Below are positions 1 through 6,754 of a stretch of DNA of 20,434 bases, piece after piece. The first letter of the stretch is position 1. Every line of letters begins with the position of its first letter. The stretch spans positions 1 to 20,434 of the forward strand of contig JBFMHA010000067.1 in the NCBI GenBank assembly GCA_040753075.1. The letters are read 5' to 3'. A program made the translations under genes and the position numbers. The stretch comes from UBA6814 sp040753075 (GTDB lineage: Bacteria > Desulfobacterota > Desulfovibrionia > Desulfovibrionales > Desulfovibrionaceae). The notes under the pieces were generated by a model that worked only from the letters and a program-made list of their open reading frames with translations, searched no databases and had not been told where the DNA came from.

Positions 1-1
1 G

Positions 2-652
2 GCCTGCGGCGGGGCGGGCCTGGCCCTGTCCGGGTTGGCCGCGGCCCTGCCCCTGGCCGCGACGGGCGGCTACCTGCCCCTGTTCCTGCTGCGCCGGGCC
101 GCGCGCAGGCGCACCGCGGCCCTGGAGCGCCAGCTCCCCGACGTCCTGGACCTGGTGGCCCGCGCCCTGCGCGCCGGGCACGCCTTTGCCGGGGCCCTGC
201 GCCTGGCCGCGGACGAGTTCCCCGACCCCATGGGGCCGGAACTGCGCACCGTGGTGGAGGAGGTGAACCTGGGCCTGGACCTGGACGTGGCCCTGGCCGC
301 CCTGGCCCGGCGCTTCGACCTGCCGGACCTCACCTTCTTCGTGGTTTCGGTGGCCATCCAGCGCGACACCGGCGGCAACCTGGCCGAGATCGTGAACACC
401 ATCGCCCGCCTGGTGCGGGAGCGCTTCAAGCTGCACGGCAAGGTCCGGGTGCTCTCGGCCGAGGGCCGGCTGTCCGCGGGCATCCTCTTGGCCCTGCCCT
501 TCCTGGTGGCCCTGGCCATCTTCGCCCTGAACCGCGGCTACCTCGGCCTGCTGGCCGAGCACCCCCTGGGCCGGGCCATGGTGGCCCTGGCCCTGGGCAT
601 GATGGCCGTGGGCATCCTCGTCATCCGCAAGATGGTGGCCATCAAGGTCTAG
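2..652 (+). CDS. tadB: TadB, Flp pilus assembly inner-membrane platform protein (5' truncated by window edge)
   Basis: The reading frame is open to the first base of the window, so the true start lies upstream; a TTG at 35 is only an internal codon. The 216 visible residues contain a type II secretion F (T2SSF) domain: a cytoplasmic helical part beginning around LPDVLDLVARALRAGHAF, a conserved QRDTGGNLAEIV segment, then two hydrophobic helices near the C-terminus (around ILLALPFLVALAIFAL and ALGMMAVGILVI). In the Tad system TadB and TadC form the inner-membrane platform on which the TadA ATPase drives Flp pilin assembly. The next gene, tadC, starts 10 bp after the stop behind an AGGAGG ribosome site, so the two are co-transcribed. 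TadB of this family is usually about 300 residues, so roughly the N-terminal third is missing. Confidence 0.93.
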   Translation, partial: ACGGAGLALSGLAAALPLAATGGYLPLFLLRRAARRRTAALERQLPDVLDLVARALRAGHAFAGALRLAADEFPDPMGPELRTVVEEVNLGLDLDVALAALARRFDLPDLTFFVVSVAIQRDTGGNLAEIVNTIARLVRERFKLHGKVRVLSAEGRLSAGILLALPFLVALAIFALNRGYLGLLAEHPLGRAMVALALGMMAVGILVIRKMVAIKV

Positions 653-662
653 GAGGTCCGCC

Positions 663-1586
663 ATGCTCGATCCCGCGTATGCTCCCTGGATTTCCGCCGG
701 TCTGGCGGTCCTGGCGGTGTTGCTCGGTTTTTCGGCCCTGGCCGGCCTGGCGCGCTCCCGGCGCGAGGCCGGGACCGTGGCCGCCCGCGCCGCGTCCCTG
801 GCCGGGACCGGCCGGGAGCGGGAAAGCTCCCTGGTGGGATTCCTGGAGTCCCTGGGCCGGCGCGCGCTGCCCGGTGACGCCGAGGAGCTTACCGCCAGCC
901 GCCGCGCCCTGGTCCAGGCCGGACTGCGCTCGCCCCGGGCGGTGTTCCTGTTCTGGGGCGCGCGCTGCCTGCTGGCCCTGGGCCCGGCCGCCACGGCCTT
1001 CCTGGCCGGGGCCGCCTCGGGCAAGGCCGGGGTGGCGGCGCTCATGGGGGCCAGCCTGCTCGGCCTGGCCGGGTTCCATCTGCCCCGGGTGTGGCTCGGC
1101 CGCCGCACCGCGGCCCGGCGCACGGCGTTCGCCCACGGCCTGGCCGACGCCCTGGACCTGCTCACGGTCTGCGTGGAGGCGGGCATGGGCCTGGACCAGG
1201 CCCTGCAGCGGGTGGCCCGGGAACTGGAGGCCGGCTGCCCGGTGGTGGCCGAGGAGCTCAAGCTCCTCAACCTGGAGCTGCGCGCGGGCAAGGCCCGGGC
1301 CGACGCCCTGCGGGCCATGGCCGACCGGGTGGGCCTGGAGGACCTGCACAACCTGGTGACCCTGCTCATCCAGGCCGACGCCTTCGGCACCAGCGTGGCC
1401 CAGACCCTGCGGGTCTATTCCGACGCCCTGCGGGTCAAGCGCTTCCAGCGCGCCGAAGAGGCCGCGGCCAAGCTCCCCGCCAAGCTCATGGTCCCGCTCA
1501 TCCTGTTCATCTTTCCCGCCTTGTTCGTTGTCATCGGCGGCCCCGCGGTGATCTCCCTCATGCGCGTGGTGGCCGGCCTGAAGTAG
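663..1586 (+). CDS. tadC: TadC, Flp pilus assembly inner-membrane platform protein
   Basis: This 307-residue protein has an N-terminal hydrophobic helix, a central pair of membrane segments around residues 95-145, a T2SSF domain (DALDLLTVCVEAGMGLDQAL through DAFGTSVAQTLRVYSDALR) and a final hydrophobic helix near LILFIFPALFVVIGG. Length and architecture match TadC, the partner of TadB in the inner-membrane platform of the Tad pilus machine. ATG at 663 is chosen because AGGAGG lies just upstream, directly overlapping the end of tadB. The following TPR lipoprotein gene begins 12 bp after the stop with its own GGAGGT site, so the tadB-tadC-tadD-like order of tad loci is kept. The assignment follows from the domain plus the neighbouring tadB and is firm at family level. 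Confidence 0.93.
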   Translation: MLDPAYAPWISAGLAVLAVLLGFSALAGLARSRREAGTVAARAASLAGTGRERESSLVGFLESLGRRALPGDAEELTASRRALVQAGLRSPRAVFLFWGARCLLALGPAATAFLAGAASGKAGVAALMGASLLGLAGFHLPRVWLGRRTAARRTAFAHGLADALDLLTVCVEAGMGLDQALQRVARELEAGCPVVAEELKLLNLELRAGKARADALRAMADRVGLEDLHNLVTLLIQADAFGTSVAQTLRVYSDALRVKRFQRAEEAAAKLPAKLMVPLILFIFPALFVVIGGPAVISLMRVVAGLK

Positions 1587-1598
1587 GAGGTAGATCCC

Positions 1599-3020
1599 AT
1601 GTCCAGACTGCTCAGCACCATCCTGTGCCTGTCCCTGCTGGCGATCCTGGCCGGCGGCTGCGCGGCCCGCACCGCCGACCTCGGCGGCGCCCGGCCCTCG
1701 GCCGCGGAACTGGAGCGCCAGGGCGACGAACTGCTCACCCAGGGCCGGCGCGAGGCGGCCTTCATGTCCTACGCCAAGGCCCTGGCCGCAGACCCGGCGC
1801 TGCACACGGCCCGCTTCAAGCAGGGCCGGCTCTACGCCGACCGGGGATTGCACCGCGAGGCCCTGGCCGCCTACGCCGCGGTCCTGGAGCAGCGGCCCGC
1901 CGACCTGGCGGCCCTGGAGGCCGCCGGCCGGGCGGCCATCGAGGCCGGAGACCGGGAGGCCGCCGCCGACTTCTTCCGTCGCGCCCTGGCCGTGGACCCG
2001 CAGCGGCCCGAGCCTCACGTGTTCCTGGCGGTTCTCGCCAGCCGGGCCGGGGATCATGCCGCGGCCGAGGCCGGGTTCCGCGCCGCCCTGGCCATCCGGC
2101 CCGACTGCGCCGAGGCCCTGAACGGCCTGGGCCTGGAGACGCTGGCCGCCGGCCGGCCGGCCGAGGCGGCGAACCTCCTGGTGGCGGCCCTGCGCGCCGG
2201 AGCCCCGGCCCAGCGCGGGTTCAACAACCTGGGCCTGGCCTTGGCCGCGGCCGGCCGCGAAGAGGAGGCCCTGGCCGCCTTCACCCGGGCCGCGGGCGAG
2301 GCCGGCGGATTCAACAACCTGGGCCTGGCCCTGCTCGGCCAGGGCCGCACCGCCGAGGCCGCGGCCCTGTTCCAGCGCGCCGCGGACCACTCGCCCACCT
2401 ATTACGTGCGCGCCCATCGCAACCTGGAGCAGGCCCGGCTGGACCTGGGCTCCCTGACCCTTGCCGTCCCCCATTCCCTTGCCCCCCAAAACCCGGGCCC
2501 GGTCCCGGCCGTCCCAATGCCGCCGGCTCCCCCTGGCGCGCGGAAGGCGGCCGGGGCCGTGGTCCGGACCTCCTTTTCCGAGGCGGACCTGGCCGAGCCG
2601 GCCCTGGGCCGGCAACCCGGCCGCATTGCGCCCGCGTCCGCGGCTCCGGCCGCCTCGGCCCAGGGAGGGGCGGATGCGGAAGCCCGGGCGGCCTCCGGTT
2701 CGCCGGTCAATCCGGAGACGGCTTCGGCTCCTGATCCGGCCGCCCGGCCGGCGGGAAGCTACGCCGTGCATCTGGCCTCCTTCCGGGAGGCCGAGGCGGA
2801 GCGGGCCAGGGCTCTGGCCGCGGAGTACGGCCGCCGGGGCGTGGACGCCCTGGTCTATCCGTGCGAGGTTCCGGGCAAGGGGACCTGGCTGCGGGTGGCG
2901 GCGGGTCCCTTTGCGGAATACGCACAGGCCGGGGAGGCCGCGGATCGTCTGCGCGCGGACCTGGGCCTGGACTACGCCCGGGTGGTGCGGCTTGCGTCCG
3001 GGGCGGACGGAGGCCGTTGA
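1599..3020 (+). CDS. TadD-like TPR lipoprotein with C-terminal SPOR domain
   Basis: The 473-residue product starts with a lipoprotein signal peptide (hydrophobic residues 4-18, then LAGGC with the lipidated Cys at 21). Tandem tetratricopeptide repeats run from about residue 36 to 285; two of them share the identical string FNNLGLAL, which also appears as a near-identical DNA repeat near 2220 and 2310. A Pro/Ala-rich linker (about 290-385) leads to a SPOR-type domain at about 386-466 (SYAVHLASFREAEAERARAL ... GTWLRVAAGPF). TadD is a TPR lipoprotein that helps secretin assembly or localisation in Tad systems, and the position after tadC fits that role. The SPOR domain, which in other proteins binds denuded peptidoglycan, is an unusual addition. 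Start ATG 1599 has GGAGGT upstream. Confidence 0.82.
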   Translation: MSRLLSTILCLSLLAILAGGCAARTADLGGARPSAAELERQGDELLTQGRREAAFMSYAKALAADPALHTARFKQGRLYADRGLHREALAAYAAVLEQRPADLAALEAAGRAAIEAGDREAAADFFRRALAVDPQRPEPHVFLAVLASRAGDHAAAEAGFRAALAIRPDCAEALNGLGLETLAAGRPAEAANLLVAALRAGAPAQRGFNNLGLALAAAGREEEALAAFTRAAGEAGGFNNLGLALLGQGRTAEAAALFQRAADHSPTYYVRAHRNLEQARLDLGSLTLAVPHSLAPQNPGPVPAVPMPPAPPGARKAAGAVVRTSFSEADLAEPALGRQPGRIAPASAAPAASAQGGADAEARAASGSPVNPETASAPDPAARPAGSYAVHLASFREAEAERARALAAEYGRRGVDALVYPCEVPGKGTWLRVAAGPFAEYAQAGEAADRLRADLGLDYARVVRLASGADGGR

Positions 3021-3078
3021 GCCCGGCCTTGCGCGCCGCACGCCGCCTCGGGTAGAGTGGAGGGAAGACGGGAGAAGA

Positions 3079-5376
3079 ATGGCCGAGAACCAACGCAGCG
3101 TGGTGGGCCTGCTGGTGGTGTCCGAGTCCGAGGACGCCGCCGCGGCCCTGGTCCGGGCCCTGGAGGCCGCGGGCGTGGGCGTGGCCCTGGGCCTGGTGTC
3201 CGGGGCCATGGCCCTGTCCGCGGCCCTGCTCGAGGAGCCCTGGGACCTGGTGGCGGCCCAGGACGGGGCGCCGGGCCTGCCCTGGCGCGACGCCCTGGCC
3301 CTGGTCCAGGCCGCGGATCCGGACCTGCCCTTCCTGCTGGTGGCGGAGGCCCCGGACCCGGAGGAGGCCCGGGCGGCCATCGAGGCCGGAGCGCACGACG
3401 TGGTGCTCCGGGAGGACTGGCGGCTGGCCCCGGCCGCGCTCTCGGCCCTGCGCCGGGCCGCGGAGCGCCACACCCTGGCCCTGTCTGCGCAGCGCCTGCG
3501 CGAGGCCGAGGGCCGCTACCGCAACATGGTGGAGAACGCGGCCCTGGGCATCTTCCAGTGCACGCCCTGGGGCGGCCTGCTCTCGGCCAACCCGGCGCTC
3601 CTGCACCTGCTGGCCGCGCCGTCCTTCGAGGCGTTGCGCGCGGCCTGGAGGGAGGACGTGTTCCTGGACCCCGCGGAGTGGGAGAAGCTCACGGCCGAGG
3701 CCCGGGAGCAGGGCCGGGTGGGCGACCGGGAGGTCCGCGCCCGCTGCCGGGACGGCCGCGAGGTCTGGCTTTCCCTGTCGGTGCGCGCCGTGGGCGGGGG
3801 CAGCGGCGAGGTCTCGCTCCTGGAGGGGGCGGCCGAGGACGTGACCCGGCGCAAGGCCGTGGAGGCCATGATCGTGCGCGCCAAGACCGAGTGGGAGCGC
3901 ACCTTCGACGCGGTGGGCGAGCCCATCGCCATCGTGGGCCTGGACGGGCGGCTGCGTCGCCTGAACATGTCCCTGGCATCCCGTCTGGGCGCGCATCCCA
4001 AGGCGGTGGTGGGCCGGCCCTGCGCCGAGGTCTTCGGCCCGGAGCTGGGCCTGCGCCTGCGGGGCCTGGCCGCGGAGCCGGGCAGGGCCGCGGAGCTGCA
4101 CCTTCCCGCCCTGGGCGGCGACTTCCTGGTCATGGCCGCGCCCTTCGCCCCGGAGGGAGCCTCGGAGGGCTACGTGCTCACGGCCCACGACGTGACCCGG
4201 CGCAAGGCCCTGGAGGCGCAGCTGCGGCAGTCCCAGAAGATGGAGGCCGTGGGCGCCCTGGCCGGGGGCATCGCCCACGACTTCAACAACATCCTCGGGG
4301 TCATCATGGGCTACACCGAGATGAACCTGGACGAGGCCCCGGCCGGGAGCAGCCTGGAGCGCCGCTCCCAGGAGGTGCTCCTGGCCGGCCGCCGCGCCCG
4401 GGACCTCATCGCCCAGATCCTGGCCTTCTCCCGGCGGGAGGAGGCCGAACGCAAGCCCCTGCGCCTGGCCCCGGTGGTCAAGGAGGCCGCGCGGATGCTG
4501 CGCGCCTCCCTGCCTTCGTCGGTGCGCATGGAGCTGGCCCTCGCGGCCGAGAGCGACACGGTGCTGGCCAACCTCACCCAGGTCCACCAGGTGCTCATGA
4601 ACCTCTGCACCAACGCGGCCCAGGCCATGGGCGCGGAGGGCGGACGCCTGCGCATCGGTTTGGCGGAAGTCGAGCCGCCCGCGGAGGCCGCGGCGGGCGG
4701 GAGCTGGTTGGCGCTCACGGTGCAGGACGAAGGGCCGGGCGTGCCCGAGGGCATCCGGGAGCGCATCTTCGATCCCTTCTTCACCACCAAGCGGCCGGGC
4801 GAGGGCACGGGCATGGGCCTGGCCATGGCGCACGGCATCGTGGAGGCCCACGGCGGGGAGATTAGGGTGGACAGCCCGCCCGAGGGCGGCGCGCGCTTCA
4901 CCGTGCTCCTGCCCCTGGCCGGGGAGCCGGCCGCCGAGGCCTGCCCGGCCGAGGCCCCGGCCGTGCCCGGCAAGGGCCGGGTGCTGGTGGTGGACGACGA
5001 GCCGGCCCTGGCCCGGGCCCTGGCCGAGATGCTCGAAGGCCTGGGCTACTCGGCCCGCGCCGAGATTTCCTCCGAGGCGGCCCTGGCCGCTTTTGCCGCG
5101 GACCCCGGGGCCTTCGACCTCCTGCTCACCGACCTGGTCATGCCCGGGCTTTCCGGCCTGCGCCTGGCGGCCGAGGTCCGGCGGAAGAGGCCGGGCCTCC
5201 CGATAGTCCTCTGCTCCGGCCGGGCCGACACCCTCACGGAGGCCGACCTGGCCGGCCTGGGCCTGGGGGCCGTGGTGCAGAAGCCGGTGCTCAAGCGGGA
5301 GCTGGCCGCGGCCATGGCCGCGGCCCTGGGCCGTGCAGGAGCGGGAGCCCCCGGCGCCCCGGGGGAGGGCGCATGA
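3079..5376 (+). CDS. Hybrid sensor histidine kinase (degenerate REC-PAS-PAS-HisKA-HATPase-REC)
   Basis: This 765-residue soluble kinase opens with a receiver-like domain (about 8-130) in which the expected phospho-acceptor Asp appears replaced (WDLVAAQDG, Gln61 at the aligned site) and the conserved Lys by Arg111. Two PAS domains follow (about 145-260 and 270-375). The dimerisation/phosphotransfer domain has GGIAHDFNN with the phosphorylated His at 400. The ATPase domain shows the N box (NLCTNAAQAM), DEGPGVP, FDPFFTTK and GTGMGLAMAHGI. A C-terminal receiver is intact, with VVDDE and Asp685 in LLLTDLVMPG. No transmembrane segment is seen, so it senses a cytoplasmic signal. ATG 3079 is chosen for the GGAG site 8 bp upstream and because the N-terminal domain begins right after it; earlier in-frame ATGs lie inside the preceding gene. 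It sits downstream of tad genes and overlaps the next gene by 4 bp. Confidence 0.9.
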   Translation: MAENQRSVVGLLVVSESEDAAAALVRALEAAGVGVALGLVSGAMALSAALLEEPWDLVAAQDGAPGLPWRDALALVQAADPDLPFLLVAEAPDPEEARAAIEAGAHDVVLREDWRLAPAALSALRRAAERHTLALSAQRLREAEGRYRNMVENAALGIFQCTPWGGLLSANPALLHLLAAPSFEALRAAWREDVFLDPAEWEKLTAEAREQGRVGDREVRARCRDGREVWLSLSVRAVGGGSGEVSLLEGAAEDVTRRKAVEAMIVRAKTEWERTFDAVGEPIAIVGLDGRLRRLNMSLASRLGAHPKAVVGRPCAEVFGPELGLRLRGLAAEPGRAAELHLPALGGDFLVMAAPFAPEGASEGYVLTAHDVTRRKALEAQLRQSQKMEAVGALAGGIAHDFNNILGVIMGYTEMNLDEAPAGSSLERRSQEVLLAGRRARDLIAQILAFSRREEAERKPLRLAPVVKEAARMLRASLPSSVRMELALAAESDTVLANLTQVHQVLMNLCTNAAQAMGAEGGRLRIGLAEVEPPAEAAAGGSWLALTVQDEGPGVPEGIRERIFDPFFTTKRPGEGTGMGLAMAHGIVEAHGGEIRVDSPPEGGARFTVLLPLAGEPAAEACPAEAPAVPGKGRVLVVDDEPALARALAEMLEGLGYSARAEISSEAALAAFAADPGAFDLLLTDLVMPGLSGLRLAAEVRRKRPGLPIVLCSGRADTLTEADLAGLGLGAVVQKPVLKRELAAAMAAALGRAGAGAPGAPGEGA

Positions 5377-6713
5377 GCGGCGAAGCGGCCCTGCGCCGCC
5401 TGCGCAAGCCCCTGGTGGACTTCCTGGACCAGGACCGGGGAGTGTTCTTCGTGGTGAGCGACGACGCGGCGTTCGTCGCCGAATTCGAGGATATGCTGCT
5501 CAAGGGGCTGCTCCTGCCCCGGGAGCGGGTGCGCGCGGCCGGGGACGGCGCGGATTTCTTCCGCCAGGTGCGGCAGCCCTTCTTCGCGGACAAGCGGCTG
5601 CTCCTCATGGTGGAGCGCCGCCTGGCGGGCGGCGACGTCCGGGAGTTCGTGCGCCAGGCCCGGGCCTATCTGGACACCTGCCGGGTGCTGGTGCGCACCG
5701 CCCAGGTGGACCGGGAGGTGCTCACCCTGCTGCACGAGGAGGGGGTGGACAATTTCGTGGCCCGGGGCGCGCCGGCCGAGGTCCTGTTGGAGAAGATGGC
5801 CGCCACGGTGCGGCCCGCGGGCAAGCTGGGCCAGGTCCTGGACCAGGGCCGCGCCCTGGTGGGCCGGGGCCGCTGCGAGGAGGCCCTGCGCCTGGCGGAC
5901 AAGGCCCTGGAGCTCAAGCCCGGCTCGGCCTCGGCCCTGGTGCTCAAGGGCGACGCCCTGCGCGGCCTGGCCCGGCCGGAGGCGGCCCGCGACGCCTACC
6001 TGGCCGCGGCCGAGGGCGCGCCCATGTTCCTGGAGCCCCTCAAGCGGCTGGCCGAACTCTACCGGGAGCAGGGGGACCGGCCGCGCCGGCTGGAGTGCCT
6101 GGCCCGGCTGGACGCCCTGAGCCCCATGAACGTGCGGCGCAAGGTGGAGCTGGGCGCGCTGCTGCTGGCCTCCGGCGAGCGGGAGCGCGCCGTGGCGTGC
6201 TTCGACGCGGCCGTGGCCCGGGTCACCGAGGAGGCCATGGGCCTCATCGAGGAGGTGCGGCTCTCCATCGCCGACGCCTGCCAGGAAAAGGACCCGGCCC
6301 TGGCCGAGCGGTACTACCGTTCGGTCATCGAGGCCCGCAAGGAGGGGTTCCGGCGCTCGGACGTGTCCGTGTTCAACCGACTGGGCCTGGCCCTGCGCCG
6401 CCAGGGCCGCTGGGCCGAGGCCGTGGCCGAGTACAAGAAGGCCCTCCAGGTGGCCCCGGGGGACGAGCACCTGCACTTCAACGTGGCCGTGGCCCTGGCC
6501 GAGGGCGGGGAAGGGGCCTCGGCGGCCGCCACCCTGGACTGGGTCCTGGCCAAGAACCCCGGGTTCGGTGAGGACTCCGACGTCCTGTCCTACCAGATGG
6601 GGGCCATCCTCGCCGCCTCCGGCCGTCCGGTCGAGGCGAGGGCGCGTCTGGAGCGCGCCTTGGCCCTGAACCCCGGCCACGAGGCGGCCCTGGCCATGCT
6701 GCGAGTCGTCTAG
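5373..6713 (+). CDS. TPR protein with N-terminal degenerate receiver-like domain
   Basis: The ATG overlaps the kinase stop (ATGA), which implies translational coupling. The 446-residue product is soluble. Residues about 20-145 resemble a CheY-type receiver: FFVVSDDAAF keeps an acidic pair, but the expected phospho-acceptor position in LLLMVERRLAGG is not Asp and the conserved Lys is not evident, so phosphorylation is doubtful. Residues about 150-446 form tetratricopeptide repeats, clearest at ALVGRGRCEEALRLADKALE, LGLALRRQGRWAEAVAEYKK and the final ARARLERALALNPGHEAALA. Receiver-like plus TPR proteins usually act as scaffolds or output adaptors. Co-translation with the hybrid kinase suggests they act together, perhaps in control of the upstream tad pilus; that link is inferred from position only. 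Confidence 0.78.
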   Translation: MSGEAALRRLRKPLVDFLDQDRGVFFVVSDDAAFVAEFEDMLLKGLLLPRERVRAAGDGADFFRQVRQPFFADKRLLLMVERRLAGGDVREFVRQARAYLDTCRVLVRTAQVDREVLTLLHEEGVDNFVARGAPAEVLLEKMAATVRPAGKLGQVLDQGRALVGRGRCEEALRLADKALELKPGSASALVLKGDALRGLARPEAARDAYLAAAEGAPMFLEPLKRLAELYREQGDRPRRLECLARLDALSPMNVRRKVELGALLLASGERERAVACFDAAVARVTEEAMGLIEEVRLSIADACQEKDPALAERYYRSVIEARKEGFRRSDVSVFNRLGLALRRQGRWAEAVAEYKKALQVAPGDEHLHFNVAVALAEGGEGASAAATLDWVLAKNPGFGEDSDVLSYQMGAILAASGRPVEARARLERALALNPGHEAALAMLRVV

Positions 6714-6725
6714 TTTTTTTCTAGA
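6709..6725. repeat. Short inverted repeat with T-tract loop between convergent genes
   Basis: The stop codon of the TPR gene is part of TCTAG, followed by seven T and then CTAGA, giving a 5-bp inverted repeat with an all-T loop. The region out to 6754 is AT-rich, unlike its surroundings. No GC-rich stem precedes the T run, so this is not a canonical intrinsic terminator, although the T run could assist termination of the rightward operon. The convergent regulator gene ends at 6755. Confidence 0.35.
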
Positions 6726-6754
6726 TTATATCTGTCATTAAACAATACGATACG

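Noticed and set aside
642..3473. Very long open frame on the minus strand opposite the tad genes
   Set aside because: It is antisense to tadC, the TPR-SPOR lipoprotein and the kinase start, has low-complexity Gly/Arg/Gln composition and no domain. Long antisense frames are expected where third positions are nearly always G or C.
2707..4851. Long minus-strand frame opposite the histidine kinase
   Set aside because: The kinase on the plus strand has complete, ordered motifs; the antisense product is rich in Gly, His and Gln with no recognisable family.
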